A DNA stretch of 64,000 nt from Kitasatospora sp. NA04385. GTDB taxonomy: Bacteria; Actinomycetota; Actinomycetes; Streptomycetales; Streptomycetaceae. Positions 34,880 through 43,385 of this stretch are shown here, piece by piece. Every line of letters starts with the position of its first letter. Within the stretch, counting starts at the first letter, position 1. Below the pieces are notes generated by a model. The model was not told where the DNA came from. It did no database searches and worked only from the letters and a program-made list of their open reading frames with translations. The position numbers were made by a program, and so were the translations under genes. The stretch covers positions 7,158,041 to 7,222,040 of the forward strand of contig NZ_CP054919.1 of assembly GCF_013364235.1 (NCBI RefSeq), in the 5' to 3' direction.

Positions 34880-35949
34880 GGTTCGACGCGTTCCAGGCGC
34901 ACCGGCAGCAACTGCTCGCCGCCGACCCGTCCCTGCTGGACGCCGCCGAGACCAACGTCTACCGGGCGCTCGCCCCGCTGCGCCCCGAGCCCCCGGGCGG
35001 CGGCGGTGACGGTGGCGGCGGTGACGACGCCCGCACGGTGTACCGGTGCGACCTGGCCCGCACCTGGCTGCGCCGCTACGGCCTGCCCGAGGAGTGGTCG
35101 CGCCGCGCGATGGTCGGCGGCGGCGTCCGGCACGGCCTCGACCTGCTGTTCCGGCACCTGCGCACCGCCGGGGCCCGGCTGTGGCTGCCCGCCGACGTGT
35201 ACCCGGTCTACTTCGAACTCGCCCGCGCCGCCGGACTCGCCCCCGGCTCCTACCCGACGCTGCCCGCCCCCGTCCTGCCGCAGGCCCCGCCGGACGACCG
35301 CCCCGAGTACCTGCTGCTGGCCAACCCCAGCAAGCCGCTCGGCCGCCACCTCACCGACGCCGAGTGCGCCGGGCTGGCCGCCTGGCTGGAAGGCTCCCCG
35401 CACCGGCGCCTGCTGATCGACGCCGTCTACGACCTGGGCACCCCGTTCGCGCCGGGCACCCGGCGGCTGCTGGAGACCGGCCGGACGGTCCTGCTGCACT
35501 CGGCCACCAAGGGCTGGCTGCACCCCCGCACCTTCGGCATCGTCCTGCTCGGCCCGGACGACACCGCCGTGGCCGAGGCGTTCCGGGGCGATCCGCCGGG
35601 CCAGGACCGGCTCCGGCTCGCCGAGCGCCTGCTGGCCGACCACGCGGACACCCCGCGGCAGGTCGCCGACGCGCTGGCCGCCCGCGCCGAACGGCTCTTC
35701 GCCCGGCTCCCGGCCGGCGTCCTCGCGGAGGTGCCCGCCGCCGCCCGCACCAGCCCGGGCAACTACTTCTTCCCGGTGGACATCCCGGCCGAGGCCCTGC
35801 TGGCCGAGCACGGCCTGCTCGCGATCCCCGCCACCGCCTTCGGCGACACCCCCTGGACCGGCTCCGTCCTCACCAGCCTCGCCCCGGCCTTCGCCCCCGT
35901 CGCCCCCGCCCCACCCGCACCCGCAACCGCTTCGGAGAACGTCCGATGA
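34876..35949 (+). CDS. Fold-type I PLP aminotransferase
   Basis: A 357-residue class I/II aminotransferase-like enzyme. LLLANPSKPLGRHLTDAE (cofactor Asn), LLIDAVYDLGTPF and LLHSATKGWLHPRTFG with the probable Schiff-base Lys at about residue 213 support the call. A Gly-rich insert (about residues 40-50) is low complexity. It overlaps both neighbours by 4 nt (ATGA), so it is co-translated with the radical SAM enzyme and methyltransferase. The amino acceptor is unknown. Confidence 0.78.
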   Translation: MRFDAFQAHRQQLLAADPSLLDAAETNVYRALAPLRPEPPGGGGDGGGGDDARTVYRCDLARTWLRRYGLPEEWSRRAMVGGGVRHGLDLLFRHLRTAGARLWLPADVYPVYFELARAAGLAPGSYPTLPAPVLPQAPPDDRPEYLLLANPSKPLGRHLTDAECAGLAAWLEGSPHRRLLIDAVYDLGTPFAPGTRRLLETGRTVLLHSATKGWLHPRTFGIVLLGPDDTAVAEAFRGDPPGQDRLRLAERLLADHADTPRQVADALAARAERLFARLPAGVLAEVPAAARTSPGNYFFPVDIPAEALLAEHGLLAIPATAFGDTPWTGSVLTSLAPAFAPVAPAPPAPATASENVR

Positions 35950-36713
35950 AACCCCTGCAGGACCTGGCCGTCTACGACGACGCCGACTTCTACGACCGGG
36001 AGTTCGCCGGTCGCACCCACGACGTCCCGTTCTTCCTGGACCAGGCCGTCCGGGCCGACGGCCCGGTGCTGGAGGTGGCCTGCGGCACCGGGCGGATCAC
36101 CCTGCCGATCGCCCGGGCCGGCGTCGACGTCACCGGCCTGGACGTGATGCCCTCGATGCTCGCGCTCGCCCGCCGCCGCTCCGCCGCCGAGGGCCTGCCG
36201 GTCGAGTGGCTCGAACAGGACTGCCGCGACATCCGCACCGACCGCCGCTTCGCGTTGGTCTTCTCCGCGACCAACGCCATGCAGCACCTGCACGACCTGG
36301 ACTCGGTGCTCGCCTTCCTCGGCTCCGCCCGCGAGGCGCTGCTCCCCGGCGGCACGCTGCTCCTGGACGTGTTCAACCCCGCCCCGGCCAAGCTCACCCG
36401 GCTCCCCGACACCCCCTACCACCACAAGTCGGTCACCGACCTGGACGGCACCGAGCTGGAGGTGCGCGCCGCCACCGGCTACGACGCCGCCACCCAGGTG
36501 CTGCACTTCACCCTCGACTACCTGCGCGGCGAGGAGCGGGTGCGCACCAAGAAGGTCAGCATGCGCTGCTTCTTCCCGGAGGAACTGCTCGCCCTGTGCC
36601 GCCTGGCCGGCCTCGACGTCGTGCACCGCTACGGGGACTACGACTCCTCCCCGTTCACCGGCGCCTCGCCCAAGCAACTGCTGTTCTGCCGGGCGGCGGG
36701 CTCCGGCGGCTGA
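35946..36713 (+). CDS. SAM-dependent class I methyltransferase
   Basis: A 255-residue methyltransferase. Motif I VLEVACGTGRITLPIA (about 40-55), motif II TGLDVMPSMLALAR and DCRDIRTDRRFALVFSATNAM match the methyltransferase type 25/11 families. It starts in the aminotransferase stop (ATGA) and its last 76 nt overlap the end of the convergent decarboxylase gene. The acceptor is unknown; it probably acts on an intermediate made by the preceding two enzymes. Confidence 0.82.
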   Translation: MKPLQDLAVYDDADFYDREFAGRTHDVPFFLDQAVRADGPVLEVACGTGRITLPIARAGVDVTGLDVMPSMLALARRRSAAEGLPVEWLEQDCRDIRTDRRFALVFSATNAMQHLHDLDSVLAFLGSAREALLPGGTLLLDVFNPAPAKLTRLPDTPYHHKSVTDLDGTELEVRAATGYDAATQVLHFTLDYLRGEERVRTKKVSMRCFFPEELLALCRLAGLDVVHRYGDYDSSPFTGASPKQLLFCRAAGSGG

Positions 36714-37912
36714 GCGTCCCCGCCGGTGAGCACCGTGTACGGCAGCGGTTCGAAGCCGTTGAAGCCCTGGGTGAGGTAGCTGACCGCGTACGCGCCGGTG
36801 GAGAGGACCCACACCGGGTCGCCGGAGGCCGCCGTTCGGGGCACCGGCACCAGGCCGGACTGCTGCCCGTGCGGGAAGGTGTCGTCGCTGTCGCAGGTCG
36901 GGCCCGCCACCACGGCGGGCACGCACTCCGGGTCCGGGTGGGTCGGGAAGAGCAGCCGGTACTGCACCTGGTCCATCTCGTACAGGCCGTTGAACTTCCC
37001 GCAGCCCAGGTAGAGCCAGTGCTCCCGCTCGCCGTCGGGCTGCTGGCGGGAGGTCAGCCGGTAGACGTGGGTGCGGATCGCGCCCTGGTCGGCGACCAGG
37101 TGGCGGCCGGGCTCCAGGACGAAGTCCAGTGCGCCGCCGTGCAGTCGGCGCAGCCGGTCGACGCCCTCCCGGACGGCCTGGAAGATCTCGTCGAGCGGCG
37201 GTGCGAGCGCGGTGCCGTGCCGGTCGACGTACCCGAGGGCGGGCAGGCCGCCGCCGAGGTTGACGTGGTCGAGTTCGATGCCGTGCCGCCGGGCTTCGAG
37301 CAGGACGTCGCCGAGCAGGTCGAAGGCCGCCGTCCAGGCCTTGGAGGTCAGCTGCTGCGAGCCGACGTGCACCGAGAGCCCGGCGGGGGTCAGCCCGGCG
37401 TCCCGGGCGGCGGTCAGCACCCGGACGGCGTCCGCCGCCGAGCAGCCGAACTTGCGGCTCAGGCCCCACAGCGCGCCCTCGCCGCTGGTCGCGAGCCGGC
37501 AGAACACCCGTGCGCCCGGGGCGTGTTCGGCGATCGCGGCGACGTCGGGGAGGCTGTCGGTGGCGAAGTCCCGGATGCCCAGGCGGTACGCCTCGGCGAT
37601 GCCCTGGTCCGACTTGACGGTGTTGCCGTAGTGCACCCGGGCGGCCGGTACGCCGGTGCGCAGGGCCTGGGCGATCTCGTGCGGGCTGGCGGCGTCGAAC
37701 CCGGCGCCGAGCGCGGCCAGCCCGGCCAGCACCTCGTCCACCGGGCAGGCCTTCATGGCGAACCGGACGTCGACGCCCGGCAGTTCGTCCCGCAGCGCGG
37801 CGTAGCGGCGGGCGATCCCGGCCAGGTCGTAGAAGATCCGGTCGTCGGTGGACGCGGCCAGCGCGGCGCGCAGCGCGGGGGAGAGGTGGCCGGGGGCGGC
37901 GGGCCGGTTCAA
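36638..37912 (-). CDS. Fold-type III PLP decarboxylase (ornithine/diaminopimelate type)
   Basis: A 424-residue enzyme with the alanine-racemase fold. The PLP Lys is in VRFAMKACPVDEVL (about residue 53). LSVHVGSQ, HVNLGGGLPALGY and LEPGRHLVADQGA follow in order, and VAGPTCDSDDTF carries the conserved Cys-Asp pair used by ornithine decarboxylases. The TTG start at 37912 overlaps the E1 beta stop as TTGA. It is the last gene of the long minus-strand operon and overlaps the convergent methyltransferase by 76 nt. It would supply an amine, perhaps putrescine or a substituted one. Confidence 0.85.
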   Translation of the reverse strand: MNRPAAPGHLSPALRAALAASTDDRIFYDLAGIARRYAALRDELPGVDVRFAMKACPVDEVLAGLAALGAGFDAASPHEIAQALRTGVPAARVHYGNTVKSDQGIAEAYRLGIRDFATDSLPDVAAIAEHAPGARVFCRLATSGEGALWGLSRKFGCSAADAVRVLTAARDAGLTPAGLSVHVGSQQLTSKAWTAAFDLLGDVLLEARRHGIELDHVNLGGGLPALGYVDRHGTALAPPLDEIFQAVREGVDRLRRLHGGALDFVLEPGRHLVADQGAIRTHVYRLTSRQQPDGEREHWLYLGCGKFNGLYEMDQVQYRLLFPTHPDPECVPAVVAGPTCDSDDTFPHGQQSGLVPVPRTAASGDPVWVLSTGAYAVSYLTQGFNGFEPLPYTVLTGGDAQPPEPAARQNSSCLGEAPVNGEES

Positions 37913-38910
37913 CGGGCCGGGCCTTCGCCGTGCGGGCGCACCGGGGCCCGGTGCTTCATCACTTCGCCGATCGCGTCGCGGAGTTGCCCGCGGCTCGGCT
38001 GCAGGGCGCGGTCGAGCCCGGGGGCGAACGGCAGCACGGTGCCGTCCGGCCGGGTGATCCGCCGGGGCGGGGCGACCAGGCGCATCCCCTCGGCCGCGGT
38101 GGCGATGACCTCCCCGCCAATGCCGCAGCTCCGGTTGGAGTCGTCGATGACGACCAGGCGCCCGGTGCGCTCCAGCGAGGCGGCCAGGGCCGTCCAGTCG
38201 AAGGGGTGCAGGGTGCGCGGGTCGAACACCTCGACGGAGACCTCGGGCGCGAGCTCCTCGGCGACGGCCAGCGCGTCGTGCACCAGGTGGCCGACGGCGA
38301 CCACGGTGACGTCGGTGCCCTCGCGGTGGATCCGGGCCGAGCCGAGCGGGACCGGCGCCAGCTCCCAGGTGACGGTCTCCCGCACCGGCAGCGCGGCGGC
38401 CGGGGCGAACACCACCACCGGGTCCGGGTCGGCGATCGCCGAGCGCAGCAGCCCGTAGGCGTCGGTGGGCGTGGCCGGGACGACGGTCTTCACCCCGGCG
38501 TGCGCGAACAGGCCGTAGGGGTGGTCGGAGTGCTGCCCGGCCCAGCCGTCCCGGGAGCCGGAGCCCGGCACCAGGCAGGTCAGCGGGACGGCGCTCTGGC
38601 CGCCGGTCATCAGGGAGAACTTGTGGGCCTGGTTGACGAGTTGCTCGAAGACCAGGAAGAGCAGCGAGGGGATCTGGAACTCGATCACCGGCCGCCGGCC
38701 GGTCAGGGCGGCGCCGATCGCCATCGAGGTGAAGGCCTGCTCGGAGAGCGGGGTGTCGACGATCCGGCCGGGGCCGAAGCGGTCGAGCAGGTTGAGGGTG
38801 GGGCCGGCCATGCCGGCGCCGATGTCCTCGCCGAACACGCAGACCGCCGGGTCCTCGGCAAGGGCGTCGGTGAGCGCCCGGTTGAGCGCCTTGGTGTAGG
38901 AGAGCCTCAT
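37909..38910 (-). CDS. Pyruvate dehydrogenase-type E1 beta subunit
   Basis: A 333-residue transketolase-like protein: YTKALNRALTDALAEDPAVC, VFGEDIGAGMAGPTLNLL, IVDTPLSEQAFTSMAIG and GVKTVVPATPTDAYGLLRSA. The essential Glu for TPP activation lies in LSEQAF. It overlaps E1 alpha (ATGA) and the decarboxylase (TTGA). With E1 alpha it forms a TPP-dependent 2-oxoacid decarboxylating unit. No E2 or E3 is encoded nearby, so it likely transfers an acyl or C2 unit directly. Confidence 0.87.
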   Translation of the reverse strand: MRLSYTKALNRALTDALAEDPAVCVFGEDIGAGMAGPTLNLLDRFGPGRIVDTPLSEQAFTSMAIGAALTGRRPVIEFQIPSLLFLVFEQLVNQAHKFSLMTGGQSAVPLTCLVPGSGSRDGWAGQHSDHPYGLFAHAGVKTVVPATPTDAYGLLRSAIADPDPVVVFAPAAALPVRETVTWELAPVPLGSARIHREGTDVTVVAVGHLVHDALAVAEELAPEVSVEVFDPRTLHPFDWTALAASLERTGRLVVIDDSNRSCGIGGEVIATAAEGMRLVAPPRRITRPDGTVLPFAPGLDRALQPSRGQLRDAIGEVMKHRAPVRPHGEGPAR

Positions 38911-39944
38911 GCCCCGGACCCCGTCCTCGGCCGCAGCCCGTCGGCGTACAGGTGCTCCAACGCCCCTGCCGGGTCCGGGTGTTCGGAGGCGAGCGCGAAC
39001 TCCCGCGCGGCGTCCAGCTGTTGCGCCACCGAGGCGTCCAACTGCCCGGCCCGGCCGGGCGGCAGGAGCGCGGCGGCGCGCGGCAGCGGGTCGAGGGCGC
39101 GCCAGTCGGCGACCTCCTCCGGGGTGCGGTAGCGCAGTTTCATCAGCCGTTCCATGGTGTGGTGCCCCTCGAAGCGGTAGGTGCGGCACTCGAGGAAGCC
39201 GGGGCCGCCGCCGGACGCGGCCCGTTCGACGGCCTCGGCGGCCGCCGCGCGGACGGCCTCGGTGTCCATCCCGTCCACCTCGGCGGCGGGGATGCCGAAG
39301 GCGGCGGCCCGGCCGGTGGCGCTGCCGGCCACCGCGGTGGCGGCCGGCAGCGTGGTGGCGTAGCCGTTGTTCTCGCAGACGAACAGCACCGGCAGCCGCC
39401 ACATCGCGGCCAGGTTGAAGGACTCCAGCAGGACGCCCTGGTTGAGCGCGCCGTCGCCGAAGAAGGCGACGGCGACCCGGTCCTCGCCGGCCTGCCGGGC
39501 CGACCAGGCGGCGCCGACCGCGATGGCACCGCCCGCGCCGACCATGCCGTTGGCGCCCAGGACGCCGAGCGAGAAGTCCGCCGCGTGCATCGAGCCGCCC
39601 CGGCCCCGGTTCAACCCGCCGGTGCGGCCCAGGAGTTCGGCCAGCAGCCGGTCCGGGGCCGCGCCCTTGGCGAGCACGTGGCCGTGGCCCCGGTGGGTGG
39701 AGGTGATCCGGTCCTGCGGGCGCAGCGCGGCGCAGACGCCGACCGCCACCGCCTCCTGCCCGATGTACGGGTGGATGCCGCCGGTGATCTCCCCGGACTT
39801 CACCAGGCCGAGCGCCAGCTCCTCGAAGCCGCGGATCAGCCGCAGCATCCGGTAGCGCCCGGCGGGCGAGCCGAGGCCGACCGGGTCGACCGGGTCGTGC
39901 TGGGGCATCGGGTCGTGCTGGGTCACCGGGTCGTGCTGGGTCAC
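38907..39944 (-). CDS. Pyruvate dehydrogenase-type E1 alpha subunit
   Basis: A 345-residue E1 alpha. HPYIGQEAVAVGVCAAL, RGHGHVLAKG, GRGGSMHAAD and the TPP motif FFGDGALNQGVLLESFN (GDG at about 161) identify it. The likely GTG start at 39944 overlaps the PhyH stop as GTGA; translation then begins with two VTQHDP repeats and a MPQHDP copy, and the later in-frame GTG (39926) or ATG (39908) are alternatives. It belongs to the long biosynthetic operon. Possible roles are aroyl transfer from 4-hydroxyphenylglyoxylate or C2 branching of a sugar. Confidence 0.85.
   Translation of the reverse strand: MTQHDPVTQHDPMPQHDPVDPVGLGSPAGRYRMLRLIRGFEELALGLVKSGEITGGIHPYIGQEAVAVGVCAALRPQDRITSTHRGHGHVLAKGAAPDRLLAELLGRTGGLNRGRGGSMHAADFSLGVLGANGMVGAGGAIAVGAAWSARQAGEDRVAVAFFGDGALNQGVLLESFNLAAMWRLPVLFVCENNGYATTLPAATAVAGSATGRAAAFGIPAAEVDGMDTEAVRAAAAEAVERAASGGGPGFLECRTYRFEGHHTMERLMKLRYRTPEEVADWRALDPLPRAAALLPPGRAGQLDASVAQQLDAAREFALASEHPDPAGALEHLYADGLRPRTGSGA
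39891..39944 (-). repeat. Three 18-nt tandem repeats at the E1 alpha start
   Basis: On the minus strand GTGACCCAGCACGACCCG occurs twice and a variant beginning ATGCCC once, each carrying an in-frame start codon. Repeat number would shift the N-terminus by six residues per copy without changing frame. Confidence 0.85.
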
Positions 39945-40855
39945 CGGCCTTCCCGCCAGATCACCGGGCAGATCTCGGGGTCGGCGTAGTCGGGGCGGCC
40001 GTCGGCGGTGCGCCGCACCAGCGCGTCGTGGTTGTAGGAGGCGAGGGTGCCGTCCGGGCGGGTGGCGTGGCGGTACTCGTTGGCGCCGTCCTGGAGGTGC
40101 AGCGAGATCGCCCGGCGCGGGAAGTCGGCCAGGTTGGCGCCGCTGCCGTGGTAGGTGCGGCAGTGGTGGAAGCTCACGTGCCCGCGCGGGATGACCACCG
40201 GGACCTTGCGCACCTCGGCGCCGTTGTGGGCGGCGTTGGCGGCGAGGATCGACTCCAGCTCGGAGCGGTCGCGCCGGGCGAAGTGCCGGGTGGCGTCCTC
40301 GGCGGAGGGGAGCTCCTCCCAGCGGTTGCTGCCGTCGACCATGGTGATGGTGCCGTTCTCCACCCCGCAGTCGTGGAAGGGGATGAAGGCGGTCAGCATC
40401 TCCTCCGAGGAGGAGCTGTGCCAGTAGTGCTTGTCGAAGTGCCACGGCACCTGGTTGGAGGGCTCCTCGGGCACCGGCGGCTTGAGGATCAGGGTCGACT
40501 GGAAGACCCGGATCTCCTCGGCGCCGGCGAGCAGCGCGGCGACGGCGCCGACCAGCGGCTTGCGCAGGATCGCGGCGATCGCGTCGCTCTCGTAGTGCAC
40601 GTAGTCGTTGTGCCGCTGCACCGGCCCGTGCGCGGGCTCCCAGGCGGCCAGGTTCGGCGGCCGGACGGCGAGGGTGCGGTCGCGGTGGCCCTCGTAGTAG
40701 TCGTCGGTGGCGGCCTGGAGGGCGTCGATCTCCGCGTCGGTGAACAGCTTCCGGGAGAGGTACCAGCCGTGCTCGCGGTAGCCGGCCACCTCCTCGGGCG
40801 TGGGCAGCAGGGCGGTCTCGGCCGCGGTCAGGGCGAATGCGGGGGCGGTGGTCAC
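39941..40855 (-). CDS. Phytanoyl-CoA dioxygenase (PhyH) family Fe(II)/2-oxoglutarate oxygenase
   Basis: A 304-residue PhyH-like oxygenase. The metal triad is suggested by the HxD in VPWHFDKHYWH (about 138-141) and a distal His in CRTYHGSGANLADFPRRAIS (about 235), followed by the Arg that binds 2-oxoglutarate. EEVAGYREHGWYLSRKLFTD is the family N-terminus. GTG 40855 has AGGAGG 8 nt upstream. It lies between hmaS and the E1 genes and probably hydroxylates the acyl or amino-acid-derived intermediate. Confidence 0.85.
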   Translation of the reverse strand: MTTAPAFALTAAETALLPTPEEVAGYREHGWYLSRKLFTDAEIDALQAATDDYYEGHRDRTLAVRPPNLAAWEPAHGPVQRHNDYVHYESDAIAAILRKPLVGAVAALLAGAEEIRVFQSTLILKPPVPEEPSNQVPWHFDKHYWHSSSSEEMLTAFIPFHDCGVENGTITMVDGSNRWEELPSAEDATRHFARRDRSELESILAANAAHNGAEVRKVPVVIPRGHVSFHHCRTYHGSGANLADFPRRAISLHLQDGANEYRHATRPDGTLASYNHDALVRRTADGRPDYADPEICPVIWREGR

Positions 40856-40890
40856 GGGGCGTGCCTCCTCGGGGGGCGGTCGGGGGTGGG

Positions 40891-41880
40891 TCAGGCGGAG
40901 GCGGCGGCGCGCTGGCGCTCGACGGCCTCGTAGAGCGCCTTGATGTTGGCGGTGCCGAAGGTGCCCGCGCCCTGGCGCTCGATCACCTCCAGGAAGAAGG
41001 TCCGCCGGGGGTGGGTCGAGCGGGCGAAGATCTGGAACAGCTGGCCGCCGTGGTCCTGGTCGACCAGGACGTCCAGTTCGCGCAGCGTCCCCACCGGGAT
41101 CGCGGTGTCGCCCAGCCGCTCGGCCAGGCCGTCGTAGTAGGCGCCCGGGGTGGAGAGGAACTCGACGCCGTGCGACCTGGCGGTGCGGACGGCGGTGGCG
41201 ATGTCGTCGGTGCGCAGCGCCAGGTGCTGGACGCCCGCGCCGTCGTGGTCGGCGAGGAAGGTGTCGATCTGGCCGGCCCGGCGGCTGGTGTCCGGCTCGA
41301 TCAGGGTGAAGGTGACGTCCCCGGAGGGGCTCTGCACCACGCTGGAGTCCATGCCCTGCTCGCCGACCTCGATGTACTCGCCGAAGATCCGGTGCATGCC
41401 GAGCGCGGCCTCGCAGAACAGCACGGCCTCCGCCAGCTGCCCGGCGGGGACGCAGATCGCCACGTGGTCGAGGGCGTCCAGCAGTTCGCCGCCGGAGGGC
41501 TCCTGGGCGTCCGGCAGTCCGACGAAGCGCAGCGCGGTGTCGCCGAAGCCGGCGATCAGGGCGCCGTCCCGGTCCAGGACCACGGCGCCGTGCCGCTCGG
41601 CCCGCTCCAGTGCGGCCCGCGGGTCGGTGCAGCCGAGCGCCAGCACGGCGACGCCCTCGCCGTGCCGCTCGACGTAGCGGGCCACCGGGTGGTCGGTGAT
41701 CCCGCTGGAGTGCAGCCGCAGCCGGATGGTGCCCTGGTGCAGGTGGACGGCCCGCATCCCGGGCTGCCACTCGGGCTGGTCGGCGTCGCGCCGGAAGCCG
41801 AAGCGGGTCTGCAGCTCGGCGGCGGTCCGCGCGGCGTCCTCGCAGTGGTACTCGACATGGGTGATCGTCTGGATCGACAA
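40891..41880 (-). CDS. hmaS: 4-Hydroxymandelate synthase (HPPD-related)
   Basis: A 329-residue two-domain VOC oxygenase converting 4-hydroxyphenylpyruvate to 4-hydroxymandelate, the first step of hydroxyphenylglycine synthesis. The iron ligands appear as His in LLDALDHVAICV (about 138), His in GAGVQHLALRTDD (about 217) and Glu in FFLEVIERQGAGTFG (about 297). MDSSVVQSPSGDVTFTLIEP resembles HmaS of glycopeptide clusters more than true HPPD (from memory). The TTG start at 41880 has GGGAG 5 nt upstream. Hmo and HpgT in the same cluster support HmaS over tyrosine catabolism. Confidence 0.88.
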   Translation of the reverse strand: MSIQTITHVEYHCEDAARTAAELQTRFGFRRDADQPEWQPGMRAVHLHQGTIRLRLHSSGITDHPVARYVERHGEGVAVLALGCTDPRAALERAERHGAVVLDRDGALIAGFGDTALRFVGLPDAQEPSGGELLDALDHVAICVPAGQLAEAVLFCEAALGMHRIFGEYIEVGEQGMDSSVVQSPSGDVTFTLIEPDTSRRAGQIDTFLADHDGAGVQHLALRTDDIATAVRTARSHGVEFLSTPGAYYDGLAERLGDTAIPVGTLRELDVLVDQDHGGQLFQIFARSTHPRRTFFLEVIERQGAGTFGTANIKALYEAVERQRAAASA

Positions 41881-41922
41881 CGTGACTCCCTGAAAGCGGA
41901 GTGGAGAGCGGAGGGGGCTGAC

Positions 41923-42125
41923 GGCGGCGAACTGCCTTGCCGGGCAGCCCCCTTGGCGAACTGGCGGGCCGGGGTGCCCACTTGGCGAACTGGCTTGCCG
42001 GGGTGCCCACTCGGCCGACCGGATTGCCGGGGCGCCTGCTCGGCGAACGGGTGCGCCGGGGCGCCTGCTCGGCGAACTGGTGGGCAGGAGCGCCTGTTTG
42101 GCGAACTGCGGTGCCGGACGGCCTA
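41923..42125. repeat. Seven tandem copies of a 29-nt repeat between hmaS and the ketosynthase gene
   Basis: Units begin at 41923, 41952, 41981, 42010, 42039, 42068 and 42097 with no spacers. A representative unit is CTTGGCGAACTGGC followed by TTGCCGGGGTGCCCA. GGCGAAC and GCCGGGG are the best conserved parts. The array fills nearly the whole 242-nt gap and ends at the ketosynthase stop codon. It lies inside the apparent minus-strand operon, so it should be transcribed. No gene is supported in it. Confidence 0.9.
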
Positions 42126-43385
42126 CTTGGCGGTGCGGGTGGGCGTCGGCCCGAAGACCAGGCTGGCGTTGTGGCCGCCGAACGCGAAGGCGTTGCTCAG
42201 CGCGGCCCGCAGGACGGCCGGGCGGGCGGCGCCGCGGACGTGGTCCAGGTCGCAGGCCGGGTCGGGCTCGTCCAGGTTGAGGGTCGGCGGGAGCAGGCCG
42301 CGGGCCACCGCCAGCGCGGTGACGGCGGCCTCCACCGCCCCGGCCGCGCCCAGCAGGTGGCCGGTGGCGCCCTTGGTGGAGCTGACGGCGGGCCGGTGCG
42401 CGCCGAACACCGCGTTCAGCGCGGCCGATTCGGCGATGTCGCCGAGCTTGGTGCCGGTGCCGTGCGCGTTGACGTAGCCGATGTCGGACGGCTCCAGCCC
42501 GGCGTTGGCGAGGGCGGCCCGCATGGCGTCGGCGGCGCCCGAGCCGTCCGGGCGGGGCATGGTCGGGTGGTGGGCGTCGGTGCTGGAGCCCCAGCCGATC
42601 AGTTCGGCGTACCCGGCGGCGCCGCGGGCGGCGGCGTGCTCGGCGCTCTCCAGCACCAGGACGGCGCTGCCGTCGCCCAGCACGAAGCCGTTGCGGCGGG
42701 CGTCGAACGGCCGGGAGGCCTGCGCCGGGTCGTCCCAACCGACGGACAGCGCACGGGCGTTGGCGAAGGCGGAGATGATCGTCGGGTGCAGCGAGGCGTC
42801 CGTCCCGCCGCACACCACCACGTCCGCGTCGCCGGCCCGGATCAGCCGCAGCCCCTCGGCCACCGCCTGGGCACCGGCCGCGCAGGCCGTCACGATCGCG
42901 GTGCTGAAGCCGCGGATGCCGTGCTTGATCGCCACCCGGGCGGTCGCCATGTTGGAGAGCATCCCGGGCAGCAGGTACGGGCTGACCCCGGGACGGCCGC
43001 GCTCCCGGCGGCGGCCCGCCTGCTGCTCGTAGGTCTCCAGGCCGCCGCCGCCGGTGCCCAGCACCACGGCGGTGCGCCGGGCGTCGACGTCGCGGCCGAC
43101 CACCAGGGCGGCGTCGGCCAGCGCGTCGTCCGCGGCGGCCATCGCCAGCAGCGCGAAGCGGTCGACGCAGCGGGTCTCGGTCGGCGGCAGCACCTCCCGG
43201 CCGTCGATGTCCGGGGCGATCCCGGCGGCGGACAGCCAGCCGTGCGCGACGTGGCCCTCCGGTACGGCGGTGATGCCGCTGCGCCCGGAGGTCAGCGCCT
43301 CGAAGACCTCCGCGGGCTTGCGGCCCAGCGAGGTGACCATTCCCAGGCCGGTGACGACGGCCCCGGGCCGTCCGGCGCCGCTCAC
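42123..43385 (-). CDS. FabF-type ketosynthase (KAS II-like)
   Basis: A 420-residue condensing enzyme. The nucleophile Cys lies in IVTACAAGAQAV (about 166), the catalytic His residues in NAHGTGTKLGD (about 305) and KGATGHLLGAAGA (about 343); all are present, so it should be active. AVVTGLGMVTSLG is the usual start. GTG 43385 overlaps the ligase stop as GTGA. As a free-standing elongating ketosynthase it would use one of the carrier proteins in the cluster. Confidence 0.9.
   Translation of the reverse strand: MSGAGRPGAVVTGLGMVTSLGRKPAEVFEALTSGRSGITAVPEGHVAHGWLSAAGIAPDIDGREVLPPTETRCVDRFALLAMAAADDALADAALVVGRDVDARRTAVVLGTGGGGLETYEQQAGRRRERGRPGVSPYLLPGMLSNMATARVAIKHGIRGFSTAIVTACAAGAQAVAEGLRLIRAGDADVVVCGGTDASLHPTIISAFANARALSVGWDDPAQASRPFDARRNGFVLGDGSAVLVLESAEHAAARGAAGYAELIGWGSSTDAHHPTMPRPDGSGAADAMRAALANAGLEPSDIGYVNAHGTGTKLGDIAESAALNAVFGAHRPAVSSTKGATGHLLGAAGAVEAAVTALAVARGLLPPTLNLDEPDPACDLDHVRGAARPAVLRAALSNAFAFGGHNASLVFGPTPTRTAK

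Noticed and set aside
40891..41880. Housekeeping 4-hydroxyphenylpyruvate dioxygenase
   Set aside because: The sequence resembles HmaS in the core loop, and Hmo and HpgT lie in the same cluster; homogentisate pathway genes are absent.
41923..42125. CRISPR array suggested by 29-nt repeats
   Set aside because: The units are contiguous with no spacers, are not identical and no cas genes are near. It is a plain tandem repeat.
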